Below, piece by piece: positions 1-14,120 of a stretch of DNA of 64,000 nt. The DNA lies in contig NZ_LT796768.1 of NCBI RefSeq assembly GCF_900167475.1, positions 186,001 through 250,000 of the forward strand, given 5' to 3'. The notes beneath the pieces are model-generated. The model was not told where the DNA came from. It was given only the letters and a program-made list of their open reading frames with translations, and searched no databases. A program made the translations under genes and the position numbers. Source of the DNA: Aeromicrobium choanae. GTDB lineage: Bacteria; Actinomycetota; Actinomycetes; Propionibacteriales; Nocardioidaceae. Each line of letters opens with the position of its first letter. The stretch's first letter is position 1.

Positions 1-249
1 TCCGTCGGAGAACCGCCCGAGGCGGATCTTGGGGCCCTGGAGGTCGGCCAGCACGGCAATCGCCTTGCCGGTGGCGTCCGCCGCCTGGCGGACGCGTTCG
101 AGCCGGCGGAGCTGCTCACTCTGCTCGCCGTGGCTCATGTTGAGCCGAGCCACGTCCATGCCGGCTATCGCCAGCTCGAGGATGCGTTCAGCAGTGTCGG
201 TCGCGGGTCCCAGGGTGCAGACGATCTTGGCTCTACGCACATCAGCCAC
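1..249 (-). CDS. pyk: Pyruvate kinase, N-terminal part (runs off the window)
   Basis: Only the first 83 codons are present. The reading contains [11 protein letters not shown], the [12 protein letters not shown] block and LQGPKIRLG, which are the N-terminal substrate- and metal-binding segments of pyruvate kinase, the final ATP-forming step of glycolysis. The chosen GTG at 249 has GGACAGGA just upstream. A second GTG at 240 would give the commoner start (V)RRAKIV. It follows gltD on the same strand after 55 bases. The fragment is too short to judge the remainder, but the identity is clear. Confidence 0.93.
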   Translation of the reverse strand, partial: MADVRRAKIVCTLGPATDTAERILELAIAGMDVARLNMSHGEQSEQLRRLERVRQAADATGKAIAVLADLQGPKIRLGRFSDG

Positions 250-304
250 CCTAGTCCTGTCCCGAACCGAACCGCGAGTCACCTGACCCGCGGCCCGGTC
301 GGAA

Positions 305-1763
305 TCAGACCACCAGCGGTCGCGCCGTGGGCGGAATCGGCGTGGGAAGCGTGGTCGAGCCGGTCAGCCAGGCGTCCACGCCGGCGGCTGCGCCGCGCCC
401 TTCCGCGATGGCCCACACGATGAGCGACTGGCCTCGACCGGCGTCGCCGGCCACGAAGACGCCCTCGACGCTGGACATGTAGTCCAGGTCGCGCTTGATG
501 TTGCCGCGCTCGTCCAGGTCGACGCCGAGCTGCTCGACGACGCCGCCCGTCTCGGGGCCGGTGAAGCCCATGGCGAACAGCACCAGCTGGGCCGGGAGCA
601 CCTTCTCGCTGCCCGGCACCTCCTGGAAGCGGCCGTCGACGAGCTCGACCTCGGTGATCCGCAGGCCGCTGACGTTGCCGTCCTCGTCGCCCTCGAACTC
701 CTTGGTGGAGACCGCGTAGACCCGCTCGCCGCCCTCCTCGTGGGCCGACGCGACGCGGTAGATCATCGGGTACGTCGGCCACGGGTGGGCGTCGGCACGC
801 TCCTCGCTCGGGCGCGGCATGATCTCGAGGCTGGTGACCGAGCGCGCGCCCTGGCGGATCGCGGTGCCGAGGCAGTCGGCGCCGGTGTCGCCGCCACCGA
901 TGATGACGACGTCCTTGCCGGTGGCGAGGATCTGGTCCTCGACCGTCTCGCCCACCGCGACGCGGTTGGCCTGCGGCAGGTAGTCCATCGCCTGGTGGAT
1001 GCCGGCGAACTCGCGGCCGGGCGCGGGCAGGTCGCGACGGACGGTGGAGCCGATCGCGAGCACGACGGCGTCGTAGCGCTCACGCAGCTGCTGGCCCGTG
1101 ATCGCCTCGCCTACCGCCACGCCGGTACGGAAGACCGTGCCCTCGCGCTGCATCTGGTTGACGCGGCGGTCGACGTGCGACTTCTCCATCTTGAACTCGG
1201 GGATGCCGTAGCGCAGCAGACCGCCGGCCTTGTCGTCGCGCTCGTACACCGCCACGGTGTGGCCGGCACGCGTCAGCTGCTGCGCGACCGCCAGGCCCGC
1301 GGGGCCGGAGCCCACGACCGCCACCGTCTTGCCGGTCAGCCACTCGGGCGTCTCGGGCTTGACGTTGTGCATGTCCCAGGCCTTGTCGATGATCGAGACC
1401 TCGACGTTCTTGATCGTGACGGGATCACGGTTGATCCCCACCACGCAGGCCGTCTCGCACGGCGCGGGGCACAGGCGCCCCGTGAACTCCGGGAAGTTGT
1501 TCGTCGCGTGCAGGCGATCGATCGCGTCCTCCCAGTCGTCGCGCCAGACCAGGTCGTTCCACTCGGGGATCAGGTTGCCCAGAGGGCAGCCCTGGTGGCA
1601 GAACGGGATGCCGCAGTCCATGCAGCGTCCAGCCTGCTCCGAGATGATCGGCAGCAGGGCTCGGCCCGCACCGCCGGGGTACACCTCGTTCCAGTCGTTC
1701 ACCCGCTCCTCGACCGGGCGGCGCTCGGCCACCTGGCGGGGCGTGGTCATGAAACCTCGGGGA

Positions 1764-1771
<8 letters not shown>
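305..1771 (-). CDS. gltD: Glutamate synthase (NADPH) small subunit
   Basis: This 488-residue flavoprotein passes electrons from NADPH to the large subunit for glutamate synthesis. The N-terminal cysteine cluster includes Cys50, 53, 58 and 62 ([13 protein letters not shown]), with a further CPAPCETAC group, and matches the two 4Fe-4S sites of the family. A first dinucleotide-binding loop, [10 protein letters not shown], lies near residue 150, and a second, [12 protein letters not shown], near 290. Translation starts at GTG 1771, giving the usual MADPRGF. It overlaps the TGA of gltB by 8 bases, so the two subunits are translationally coupled. Confidence 0.97.
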
Positions 1772-6302
<4,531 letters not shown>

Positions 6303-6391
6303 GGAGAGAACCTGTCGTCGATGCCATGCGGAAGGAACTGGGCGAGGACGACATTGGCCTCATCAGCGGATTCAGATTACCTCAAGATTTC

Positions 6392-6418
6392 GCGCGACCC
6401 GAACACCGGGCCCCGCGC
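6392..6418 (-). terminator. Possible terminator after miaB
   Basis: Immediately after the miaB stop, the minus strand forms an imperfect GC hairpin (arms GCGCGGGGCCCG and CGGGTCGCGC). It is followed by AAATCTT rather than a T-run. It could end the miaB transcript before gltB. The support is structural only and weak. Confidence 0.35.
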
Positions 6419-6419
6419 C

Positions 6420-7904
6420 TCAGGCGGGAGCGCAGGCGGGGGCCGGTGGCAGCGGCGCGGGCACGCCGACCGAGGGCATCCCCAGGCCCACCGAGCCCGG
6501 GGTGACGGAGGTGCGACCCTGCCGGGCCTCCCAGGCGTCGCCCGCGCGGGTGCGGCGCACCTCGATCGGCTCGCCGTCGGCGACGAGGTGGTGCGGCGAC
6601 GCCTTCGTCACCGTGGTCACGACGAGGTCGCCGGGGCGCACGGCGTGGCCGCCCGGGACGAAGTGCACGAGGCGGTTGTCGCGTGCGCGGCCGCTCATCC
6701 GATGGGTCTCGGCGTCCTTGCGGCCGCCCGCCTGGGACTGGTCGGACACCAGCAGCTCGACGACGCGACCCTCGAGGCGCTGGTTCTCGGACCAGGCGAC
6801 CTCCGACACGAGCGCGGCGAGACGCTCGTAGCGCTCCTGGACGACCGCCTTCGGCAGCTGGTCGGGCAGGTCGGCCGCGGGCGTGCCGGGACGCTGGGAG
6901 TACTGGAACGTGAACGCGCTGGTGAACCGGGCCTTGCGGACGACGTCCATCGTCTCGAGGAAGTCCTCCTCGGTCTCGCCCGGGAAGCCCACGATGATGT
7001 CGGTGGTGATGGAGGCCTCGGGCATCGCCGCGCGGACGCGGTCGAGGATGCCCAGGAATCGCTCCTTGCGGTAGGAGCGGCGCATCGCCTTGAGGATCCG
7101 GTCGGAGCCGGACTGCAGTGGCATGTGCAGCTGCGGCATGACGTTGGGCGTCTCGGCCATGGCGGCGATGACGTCGTCGGAGAACGCGGCCGGGTGCGGC
7201 GAGGTGAAGCGCACCCGCTCCAGCCCCTCGATCTGGCCGCAGGCGCGCAGCAGCTTGGAGAAGGCCTCGCGGTCGCCGAACTCGACGCCGTAGCTGTTGA
7301 CGTTCTGGCCCAACAGCGTGACCTCGACGACGCCCTCGGCGACGAGTGCCTCGATCTCGGCGAGGATGTCGCCCGGGCGGCGGTCGCGCTCCTTGCCGCG
7401 CAGCGCCGGGACGATGCAGAACGTGCAGGTGTTGTTGCAGCCCACGCTGATCGAGACCCACGCGGCGAACACCGAGTCGCGCTTCGTGGGCAGGGTCGAC
7501 GGGAAGACCTCGAGCGACTCGAGGATCTCGACCTGGGACTCCTCGGCGATCCGGGCGCGCTCCAGCAGCACCGGCAGCGAGCCGATGTTGTGGGTGCCGA
7601 AGACGACGTCCACCCACGGCGCCCGCGTGGTGATGGTGTCCTTGTCCTTCTGCGCCAGGCAGCCGCCCACGGCCACCTGCATGCCCGGCTTCTTGGCCTT
7701 GAGGCTCGCGACGTGCCCGAGGTTGCCGTACAGCTTGTTGTCGGCGTTCTCGCGCACGGCGCACGTGTTGAAGACGACGAGGTCCGGGGTCTCCCCCGAC
7801 GGCGCCGCGGCATAGCCGGCGGTCTCGAGCAGACCCGACAGCCGCTCGCTGTCGTGCACGTTCATCTGGCAGCCGTACGTACGGACTTCATAGGTCTTCG
7901 TCAT
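6420..7904 (-). CDS. miaB: tRNA-2-methylthio-N6-dimethylallyladenosine synthase
   Basis: This 494-residue radical-SAM methylthiotransferase acts on A37 of tRNAs reading UNN codons. The N-terminal UPF0004 domain carries Cys12 (TYGCQMN), Cys48 (FNTCAVRE) and Cys82 (GGCLAQ) for the second 4Fe-4S cluster. The radical-SAM triad is Cys156, Cys160 and Cys163 in [11 protein letters not shown]-terminal TRAM domain follows, and the last 40 residues are a Pro/Ala-rich tail. In actinobacteria it usually sits near recA-recX; here several other genes intervene. The ATG at 7904 gives the standard N terminus. Confidence 0.97.
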   Translation of the reverse strand: MTKTYEVRTYGCQMNVHDSERLSGLLETAGYAAAPSGETPDLVVFNTCAVRENADNKLYGNLGHVASLKAKKPGMQVAVGGCLAQKDKDTITTRAPWVDVVFGTHNIGSLPVLLERARIAEESQVEILESLEVFPSTLPTKRDSVFAAWVSISVGCNNTCTFCIVPALRGKERDRRPGDILAEIEALVAEGVVEVTLLGQNVNSYGVEFGDREAFSKLLRACGQIEGLERVRFTSPHPAAFSDDVIAAMAETPNVMPQLHMPLQSGSDRILKAMRRSYRKERFLGILDRVRAAMPEASITTDIIVGFPGETEEDFLETMDVVRKARFTSAFTFQYSQRPGTPAADLPDQLPKAVVQERYERLAALVSEVAWSENQRLEGRVVELLVSDQSQAGGRKDAETHRMSGRARDNRLVHFVPGGHAVRPGDLVVTTVTKASPHHLVADGEPIEVRRTRAGDAWEARQGRTSVTPGSVGLGMPSVGVPAPLPPAPACAPA

Positions 7905-7983
7905 GACCGTCCCATGGTACGTGGGGCGTGGCGCCCGACCGCTGACCGCGTCGGGGGCTGTCGGTTCGCGCTACGGTGGCGCG

Positions 7984-8403
7984 ATGTTCGAGTTCCCGGA
8001 GGGCGCCACTCCTCTCGTCCGCACCTGGTTCGGCGACCACGCGGCGTGGCAGGCCGTGCTGGCCGAGGTGGTGACCCGCGCCCAGGAGCGCGATGAGTTC
8101 GCGTACGTCGAGACCGTCGACGACCCGACTCTCGCGACGCTCTCCCTCGCGGAGCTCGCGGCCCTCCATCCGTCGCCGACGGGACTGAGCCTCGTGATCG
8201 TCGCCGACCAACACGCGATGACCGAGTCCGGACTCCCGCTGCTCCTGCTGCGGGCCGATGGCACCGTGCCGCCCGAGCAGATGCGGGTCGAGGCCGAACA
8301 CGTCGCCATCGTGGAGATCAATGTGGCGCAGCTGGCCAACCTCGACTGGGAGGACTTCGCTGGGCGAGTCGACCCCGACGGGGTGTTCCGCGGCTTCCGC
8401 TGA
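7984..8403 (+). CDS. DUF6924-family protein
   Basis: A 139-residue soluble protein of unknown function. The N terminus PLVRTWFGDHAAWQAVL, the central FAYVETVDDPTL, LVIVADQHAM, and the C-terminal LANLDWEDFAGRVDPDGVFRGF fit my recollection of the DUF6924 family, which ends in a similar 'D.dGvfRGF' motif. The ATG at 7984 is preferred over upstream in-frame starts because homologous sequence begins there; the ribosome site is weak. It is divergent from miaB and convergent with the DUF305 gene, 5 bases away, so it is probably monocistronic. Confidence 0.75.
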   Translation: MFEFPEGATPLVRTWFGDHAAWQAVLAEVVTRAQERDEFAYVETVDDPTLATLSLAELAALHPSPTGLSLVIVADQHAMTESGLPLLLLRADGTVPPEQMRVEAEHVAIVEINVAQLANLDWEDFAGRVDPDGVFRGFR

Positions 8404-8408
8404 CCGGG

Positions 8409-9044
8409 TCAGAGCGTCTGCAGGATCTGCTGGAGCCGGGTGACCTCGGCGGACTGCGACGCGGCGACGTCCGCGGCGAAGCCACGGTTCGTCGTGTCGA
8501 TGCCGTCGCTGAGCGCTTGGTCCGCCATCGCGAGCGCGCCCTCGTGGTGGGCGATCATGCGGCGGACGAAGAGGCGGTCGAACGCGGTGCCGCGAGCAGC
8601 AGCCAGCTCGTCCATCTGCTCCGGCGTGAGCATGCCGTCCATGTGCGTGGCGTGATCTCCGGTCGGCGTCAGGGACGCCTTCGGCAGGTCACGGGTCTCG
8701 AGCCACCCCTGGAGGACGTCGATCTCGCTCTTCTGGGTGTCGCTGATCCGCTGCGCGAAGCCGGCCACCGCGGCATCCTTCGCGTGCTTCGCCGCGAGGG
8801 CCGACATCTCGACGGCCTGCTGGTGGTGCGGCACCATCATCTTGACGAACTCGCGGTCGACGTCGTTGTACTCGTCCTGCGGCGTCGTGAGGTCGTCCGG
8901 GTCGACGGTCTTGCTCGACTCCCCCACCTTGCCCGGCACGTTGACGACCGGACCGCTCTTCTCCTCGTCCCCCGAGCACGCCGCGGCCACGGTGAGCGTC
9001 AGGACGACGCCCACCGTGGCCACAGCTCGACGGACCAAGGTCAC
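8409..9044 (-). CDS. DUF305 lipoprotein
   Basis: A 211-residue exported lipoprotein. A signal sequence ends in the lipobox VAAAC (Cys23), followed by a flexible acidic linker. The rest is a DUF305 domain with its two hallmark His pairs, MMVPHHQQAVEM and RMIAHHEGALAM, in a ferritin-like helical fold. DUF305 proteins are often found near copper or metal genes, but their chemistry is unsettled. The GTG start overlaps the TGA of the LVIVD gene (GTGA), so it is the second gene of a two-gene operon. Confidence 0.9.
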   Translation of the reverse strand: MTLVRRAVATVGVVLTLTVAAACSGDEEKSGPVVNVPGKVGESSKTVDPDDLTTPQDEYNDVDREFVKMMVPHHQQAVEMSALAAKHAKDAAVAGFAQRISDTQKSEIDVLQGWLETRDLPKASLTPTGDHATHMDGMLTPEQMDELAAARGTAFDRLFVRRMIAHHEGALAMADQALSDGIDTTNRGFAADVAASQSAEVTRLQQILQTL

Positions 9045-11461
9045 CTGGTGACCTTGATCGTCACCTTGATGCTCTCGGCAGCCACCGACCCGCTGCCGCC
9101 GTAGGCGACGTTGGCGCGGTAGTTCCCGGCCTTCAGACGCGGCAGGCTGATCGTCGCCTTGCCGTTCTTCAGGACGGCGCCGGCCTTCTTGCCACCCACG
9201 GTGACGGTGATCTTGCCGGTCGGCGTGGTGCCGGTGGCGGTGACCTTCACGGTGAGCTTGCCGCCCTTGAGCGCCTTGACCTTCGTGACCGAGGCCGCCT
9301 TGACCTTCGCGGTGGCCTTGACCACGCGGAAGGAGACGACCGAGGACGTCGAGGCCTCGGTGCCGGCCGAGGCCGGCACGAACGCCGCACGCAGCGCGTG
9401 CGTGGCGACCGGGAGGTCGCGGGGCAGCTTCACGCTGGCCTTGCCACCGGACACCTTGACGCCCTTGGCGATGACCGCGCCACCGCGGGTGAACGTGACC
9501 GTTCCCTCGGCACCCTCACCCGTGACCGTGGCGGTCAGGGTGGCGGGGTTCGACCCGAACACCTGCGACGCCGGGCTGACCGACAGCGCCGTCGTGGTGC
9601 TGACGGCGCTCAGCTCCAGCGACGCGGCGTACAGGGCCTCGTCGAGCTCGGCGTCGCCGCGGACGACGAATCGCTTCGTACCGGCGGGCTCGGAGGCCTT
9701 GACCGACACCGTCAGCGCGATGGCACCCTCGGCGTCGGCGCGGCCCGAGGCCACGACCTTCGCGTCGGCGCCGGTGCTCCACACGTCGACGTACTCGCCC
9801 TCGTCGAACGTGCCGGCGGGAACCGAGACCGTGAAGTCCCGGTCGGTGCCGGCGCGAGCGCTCTCCGGCGCGACCGTCGCGGCGGGCAGGTCACCGAACG
9901 ACGGGACGACCGGGGCGGTCTTCCAGTCCCACGTGATGGGCTCCTGCGTGGCGGGGTTGCGGACGTCCTGGCGGTGACGGACGGCGTCGGCGAACTCGTC
10001 GCCCTTGAGCTTCAGCACGTCGAAGCCACGACCGATCTCCGAGCCGTACAGGTAGCCGTTGTGGCTGTACACGGCCCAGTAGCCGCTGAGGGAGATGGGG
10101 CCGCTCTCGCCGAGCTGACCGCGATCGAAGTAGCCGATCTCCTTCGGCTTGGTGGCATTGGTGAAGTCGATCAGCGAGGCACCGCCCTGGTACCAGCCCT
10201 GGATCATGACGTCACGGTCGGCCAGCTGGATGAGGTTGCCCTCGTGGCCCACGCAGTTCTCGCGCGTCGACTGACGGCGCGGGATCTTGAAGTAGCTGCG
10301 CAGCGTCAGCTCATCGCCCTCACGCGTGTAGATCGCGTTGGCGCCGCGGTACTGCGGGGTGCCGGGCAGGCAGGTGGCCGAGGAGCCGCCGCCGAGCTCG
10401 TCCTGGAAGACGACCTTGCTGGCGTTGTCGCTGAACTGGGCGGTGTGCCAGAACGCGTAGTTCTCGTCACGGACGCGCTCGGTGACCGCGGGGTTGAGCG
10501 GGTCGGAGATGTCGACCATGACGCCGTCACCCATGCACGCCGCGGCCAGCAGGTCCTTCGCCGGGTAGGCGGTCAGGTCGTGGCAGCCGTTGGTGACCGA
10601 GGTGCTGGCGCCACCGTCGACACGGTCGGCCGCCGTGAACGCGGGGTTCTCCGCGTCCCACAGCGAGACCTCCTTGGCGATGTGCGCGCCGGCCGGATCG
10701 TCGAGGTCGACCTCGATGATCTCGAGCTGCTGGTGAGGCGGCTTGCAGTAGTACGCGCTGGCCGAGACGTCGTAGGCCGCGTTGTACAGGTAGACGCTGC
10801 CGTCGTCGCCCGGCTTGGGGACGAGGGTGTGGGTGTGCGAGCCGCAGCGGGTCTTCACGTTGCCGACGTACTGGGGCGAGGCCGGGTCGCTGATGTCGAA
10901 GATCCGGATGCCCTCCCACGCGGCGGCGTTCGAGGAGGCCACGACGGCCGCGCCGCACTCCGAGCCGTTGCGCGGCTGGTCGACCGAGAAGAACAGCAGG
11001 TCGCCGGCGATCGAGAGGTCACCCTGGTAGCCGGGGCAGATCGTGTTCGACACGACCTGCGGTGCCTCGGGATCGCCGACGTCGTACGCCACGAAGCCGT
11101 TGTAGCTGCCCTGGAAGACGTAGTCGCCCTTGAACGCCAGGTTCGACATCGTCGCCTGACCCTCCTGCAGCGGGACGGAGGCAACCTTCTCGACGTTCGC
11201 CGTCGACTCCTCCTCACCGGAAGCCAGCGGCATCCGGGTGAAGTCCATCGGGACGAACGGGACGCCGCCGGGGGCGATCGAGCCGTTGCTCTCGTCCTCG
11301 GCGGTGACGTCGGCGCTGCCGCTGCCATCACCGAGGATGCGGGCCTGCTCGCGCGTCTCCGGGACGAGTGGGTCGGCCACGGCCGGCGTGGCGAGGGCAC
11401 CGAGGCCCAGCGCGACGAGGGCTGCCGCGCTGAGGGTGCGGCGAAGGTGTACGGATCTCAA
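9041..11461 (-). CDS. Secreted LVIVD-repeat protein with C-terminal Ig-like domains
   Basis: An 806-residue exported protein. Residues 1-29 form a Sec signal peptide ending TPAVADP. The central 400 residues resemble LVIVD beta-propeller repeats, with recurrent units such as YVFQGSYNGFVAYDVGDPEAPQ and GIRIFDISDPASPQYVG. After about residue 610 come two bacterial Ig-like domains (TTALSVSPASQVFG..., then KATAKVKAASVTKVKALKGGKLTVKV...). There is no LPXTG or membrane anchor. Translation starts at TTG 11461, with GAGGA 6 bases upstream. Its stop overlaps the start of the DUF305 gene. The function is unknown; it is probably an extracellular binding or scaffold protein. Confidence 0.88.
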   Translation of the reverse strand: MRSVHLRRTLSAAALVALGLGALATPAVADPLVPETREQARILGDGSGSADVTAEDESNGSIAPGGVPFVPMDFTRMPLASGEEESTANVEKVASVPLQEGQATMSNLAFKGDYVFQGSYNGFVAYDVGDPEAPQVVSNTICPGYQGDLSIAGDLLFFSVDQPRNGSECGAAVVASSNAAAWEGIRIFDISDPASPQYVGNVKTRCGSHTHTLVPKPGDDGSVYLYNAAYDVSASAYYCKPPHQQLEIIEVDLDDPAGAHIAKEVSLWDAENPAFTAADRVDGGASTSVTNGCHDLTAYPAKDLLAAACMGDGVMVDISDPLNPAVTERVRDENYAFWHTAQFSDNASKVVFQDELGGGSSATCLPGTPQYRGANAIYTREGDELTLRSYFKIPRRQSTRENCVGHEGNLIQLADRDVMIQGWYQGGASLIDFTNATKPKEIGYFDRGQLGESGPISLSGYWAVYSHNGYLYGSEIGRGFDVLKLKGDEFADAVRHRQDVRNPATQEPITWDWKTAPVVPSFGDLPAATVAPESARAGTDRDFTVSVPAGTFDEGEYVDVWSTGADAKVVASGRADAEGAIALTVSVKASEPAGTKRFVVRGDAELDEALYAASLELSAVSTTTALSVSPASQVFGSNPATLTATVTGEGAEGTVTFTRGGAVIAKGVKVSGGKASVKLPRDLPVATHALRAAFVPASAGTEASTSSVVSFRVVKATAKVKAASVTKVKALKGGKLTVKVTATGTTPTGKITVTVGGKKAGAVLKNGKATISLPRLKAGNYRANVAYGGSGSVAAESIKVTIKVTR

Positions 11462-11491
11462 GGGAAGTCCTCACTACAAGGGGTCGAACGT

Positions 11492-11510
11492 GACGTACGT
11501 CTCGTACGTC
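11492..11510. promoter_or_regulatory. Palindromic operator candidate upstream of the LVIVD gene
   Basis: A perfect inverted repeat, GACGTACG-tct-CGTACGTC, sits 31-49 bases upstream of the TTG start of the LVIVD/DUF305 operon. A possible minus-strand -10 (TAACAT, reading 11527 to 11522) lies just beyond it. That would place the palindrome over the start of transcription, a typical repressor position. The cognate regulator is not identifiable here. Confidence 0.5.
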
Positions 11511-11712
11511 CGTTGGGGCTGATGTTAGAAGAGTTTTGTTGCCTGGTTGCTACGCGGGGCCGGTCAAACTTCATTTGAGAGAGAATTCCAAGGAAAATTG
11601 GCGCCGCGCCCGCACCAACCGAGGAGGGTCCGGGTTGCGATCCGGTTGCGGTCCCCCACCGCGCCAGTCCAACGGTTGCGCGCGCGGTGGCGCTGCGGTT
11701 GGGTAAGGCGAC

Positions 11713-12462
11713 ATGGGAGTCAGCACGGAGCCGATGGTCCACATGACCGGCGTCCAGAAGTGGTTCGGCGACCTGCACGTGCTGCAGGACATCGACTTCG
11801 ACGTCGCCCCGGGCGAGGTCGTCGTGGTGATCGGACCCTCAGGCTCGGGCAAGTCGACCCTGTGCCGAGCCATCAATCGCCTCGAGCCGATCAACGAGGG
11901 CGACATCTCGATCGACGGCGTCCCGCTGCCCGAGGAGGGCAAGGCGCTCGCCCGGCTGCGTGCCGAGGTCGGCATGGTGTTCCAGTCGTTCAACCTGTTC
12001 AGCCACAAGACCGTGCTCGAGAACGTCACCCTCGGCCCGATCAAGGTCCTGGGCCAGCGCAAGGGCGAGGCCGAGCAGCGCGCCCGCGAGCTGCTCGACC
12101 GCGTCGGCGTCGGCTCGCAGGCCGGCAAGCTGCCGGCCCAGCTGTCGGGCGGCCAGCAGCAGCGCGTCGCGATCGCGCGGGCGCTGGCGATGGACCCCAA
12201 GGTCATGCTGTTCGACGAGCCCACCTCCGCACTCGATCCCGAGATGATCAAGGAGGTGCTCGACACCATGGTCGACCTCGCCAAGGGCGGCATGACCATG
12301 GTCGTGGTCACCCACGAGATGGGGTTCGCGCGCACCGCCGCCGACCGCGTCGTCTTCATGGCCGACGGGCGCATCGTCGAGGAGAACACTCCCGACGAGT
12401 TCTTCACCAACCCGCAGAGCGATCGCGCCAAGGACTTCCTCGGCAAGATCCTCAAGCACTGA
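11713..12462 (+). CDS. gluA: Polar amino acid (glutamate-type) ABC transporter ATPase
   Basis: A 249-residue ATP-binding subunit that energises uptake through GluC/GluD. It has Walker [10 protein letters not shown] (near residue 41), the Q-loop MVFQSFNLF, signature LSGGQQQR, Walker [14 protein letters not shown] and the switch His in VVVTHEMG. The D-loop and overall length match the HisP/GlnQ/GluA family. It is the first gene of a four-gene plus-strand operon, 38 bases before gluB. ATG 11713 is used; M8 is a possible alternative start. Glutamate as substrate is inferred from the gene order and likeness to the Corynebacterium gluABCD system. Confidence 0.93.
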   Translation: MGVSTEPMVHMTGVQKWFGDLHVLQDIDFDVAPGEVVVVIGPSGSGKSTLCRAINRLEPINEGDISIDGVPLPEEGKALARLRAEVGMVFQSFNLFSHKTVLENVTLGPIKVLGQRKGEAEQRARELLDRVGVGSQAGKLPAQLSGGQQQRVAIARALAMDPKVMLFDEPTSALDPEMIKEVLDTMVDLAKGGMTMVVVTHEMGFARTAADRVVFMADGRIVEENTPDEFFTNPQSDRAKDFLGKILKH

Positions 12463-12499
12463 TTTCACCACGCATGATCCCGAAGGGGGAGGACGAAAC

Positions 12500-13387
12500 A
12501 TGAAAGCACGAAGGACACGGTTCGCGGCCGTCCTGGCCGCCGGCCTGTTGGCACTGAGCGCCTGCGGCGACGCCGGCAGCAGCGATGACGAGGGCTCGGG
12601 CCCGGACGTCGAGGTCGAGGACCAGGAGTTCGAGGCCGGCACCCGCATGGCCGAGCTCCAGGAGGGCGGCACCGTCAAGATCGGCGTCAAGTTCGACCAG
12701 CCGGGCATCGGCTTCAAGTCGGCCGCCTCGGACACCCCCACCGGCTTCGACCCGTCCGTCGGCAAGATCCTCGCCGCCAAGCTGGGCATCGATGCGGGTG
12801 ACATCGAGTGGGTCGAGACCGTCTCGGCCAACCGCGAGCCGTTCCTGCAGAACGGCACGGTCGACTTCGTCATCGCCTCGTACTCGATCACGGACGAGCG
12901 CCGTCAGGTGGTGGGCCAGGCGGGCCCGTACTACGTCACCGGCCAGTCGCTGCTGGTCGCGAAGGACGACGACTCCATCAACGGGCCGGACGACCTGGAG
13001 GGCAAGAAGGTCTGCTCCGTCACCGGCTCGACCTCCATCGAGACCGTGGAGAAGGAGTTCGGGGCCACCCCGGCCGGCTTCGACACGTACTCCGAGTGCG
13101 TGGACCAGCTGCTCAACGGGTCGGTCGACGCCGTCACCACGGACGCCGCGATCCTGCTGGGCTACGCCGCGGAGAACCCGGACGACCTCAAGGTCGTCGG
13201 TGAGCCCTTCTCCGAGGAGCGCTACGGCATCGGCTACAGCAAGGACAGCCCGGAGCTGTGCGAGTTCATCAACGAGAGCCTGACGTCCGCGTTCGAGGAT
13301 GGCACGTGGGAGGAGGCGTTCGACTCCACGCTCGGCAAGGGCGGTGGCGAGGCGGGCGATCCGCCCACGCTCGATCCCTGCGCGTGA
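12500..13387 (+). CDS. gluB: Glutamate-type ABC transporter substrate-binding lipoprotein
   Basis: A 295-residue extracellular solute-binding protein of family 3. The signal peptide ends in LLALSAC (lipid-attached Cys22), followed by an acidic linker. The SBP_bac_3 fold is evident from VKIGVKFDQPG, TGFDPSVGKILAAKLG, NREPFLQNGTVDFVIASYSIT and VDQLLNGSVDAVTTDAAILLGY. A strong ribosome site, GGGGGAGGA, precedes ATG 12500. It delivers substrate to the GluC/GluD permeases. A long hairpin separates it from gluC. Confidence 0.93.
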   Translation: MKARRTRFAAVLAAGLLALSACGDAGSSDDEGSGPDVEVEDQEFEAGTRMAELQEGGTVKIGVKFDQPGIGFKSAASDTPTGFDPSVGKILAAKLGIDAGDIEWVETVSANREPFLQNGTVDFVIASYSITDERRQVVGQAGPYYVTGQSLLVAKDDDSINGPDDLEGKKVCSVTGSTSIETVEKEFGATPAGFDTYSECVDQLLNGSVDAVTTDAAILLGYAAENPDDLKVVGEPFSEERYGIGYSKDSPELCEFINESLTSAFEDGTWEEAFDSTLGKGGGEAGDPPTLDPCA

Positions 13388-13393
13388 CCGCAC

Positions 13394-13437
13394 GACCGTC
13401 GTGGGGCGGGGGACCTCTCCCCCGCCCCACGGCGGTC
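13394..13437 (+). promoter_or_regulatory. Intercistronic hairpin between gluB and gluC
   Basis: The spacer after gluB folds into a hairpin with 13-bp perfect arms (13400-13412 and 13419-13431) and a 6-base loop. With one mismatch the stem extends to 19 bp. There is no T-run. Such structures after binding-protein genes commonly protect the upstream mRNA or cause partial termination, giving more binding protein than permease. That role is inferred. Confidence 0.75.
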
Positions 13438-13463
13438 TGACATCGATGACCTGGAGGTGACCT

Positions 13464-14120
13464 GTGGACTGGCTGCTCACTGACAACGGCTGGCAGCTGT
13501 ACCTGGAGGGCTTCTGGATGACGACCCGCCTCACGGTGGCGTCCGGCATCCTGGCCCTCGTCGTGGGCACGCTGGTCGCAGTCGCCCGCGTGGCACCCGT
13601 CCCGATCATGCGCGGGGTCGGATCGGGGTACGTGACGATCTTCCGGAACACGCCGCTGCTGGTCCTCATCCTGCTGACGTACTACGGCCTGCCCGAGATC
13701 GGCATCGACTTCGGCTTCTTCTGGAACATCACGTTGGCCATGGGGCTCTACACCGCCGCGTTCGTGTGCGAGGCGCTCCGTTCGGGTCTGAACGGCGTGC
13801 CCGTGGGCCAGGCCGAGGCTGCCCGCGCGATCGGCATGCCGTTCACCCGGACGATGAGCCAGGTCGTGCTGCCGCAGGCCTTCAGACTGACCGTGCCGCC
13901 GATGGCCAGCGCGTTCATCGCCTTGGCCAAGAACACCTCGCTCGCGGCGGTCTTCGGCATCGCCGAGGCGACGTTCCGCATGCGTGGCTTCCTCAACACC
14001 TACGCGACCGAGATGCTCCAGATCTTCCTCGGCTTCGCCTTCGGCTACATCGTGCTCGTCGCGGTCATCAGCGCGTTCGCCACCATGCTGGAACGCCGCT
14101 GGAAGGTGGTCGCACGATGA
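13464..14120 (+). CDS. gluC: Glutamate-type ABC transporter permease 1
   Basis: A 218-residue inner-membrane permease of the HisM/GlnP type. It has five predicted membrane segments, and the coupling EAA motif appears as GVPVGQAEAARAIGMPFTRTMSQVVLPQAF, where the ATPase docks. The first segment begins WMTTRLTVASGILALVVGTLV. The start is GTG 13464, with CTGGAGGTGA 8 bases upstream. It overlaps gluD by 4 bases (ATGA), so the two permease subunits are coupled and probably form a heterodimer. Confidence 0.93.
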   Translation: MDWLLTDNGWQLYLEGFWMTTRLTVASGILALVVGTLVAVARVAPVPIMRGVGSGYVTIFRNTPLLVLILLTYYGLPEIGIDFGFFWNITLAMGLYTAAFVCEALRSGLNGVPVGQAEAARAIGMPFTRTMSQVVLPQAFRLTVPPMASAFIALAKNTSLAAVFGIAEATFRMRGFLNTYATEMLQIFLGFAFGYIVLVAVISAFATMLERRWKVVAR

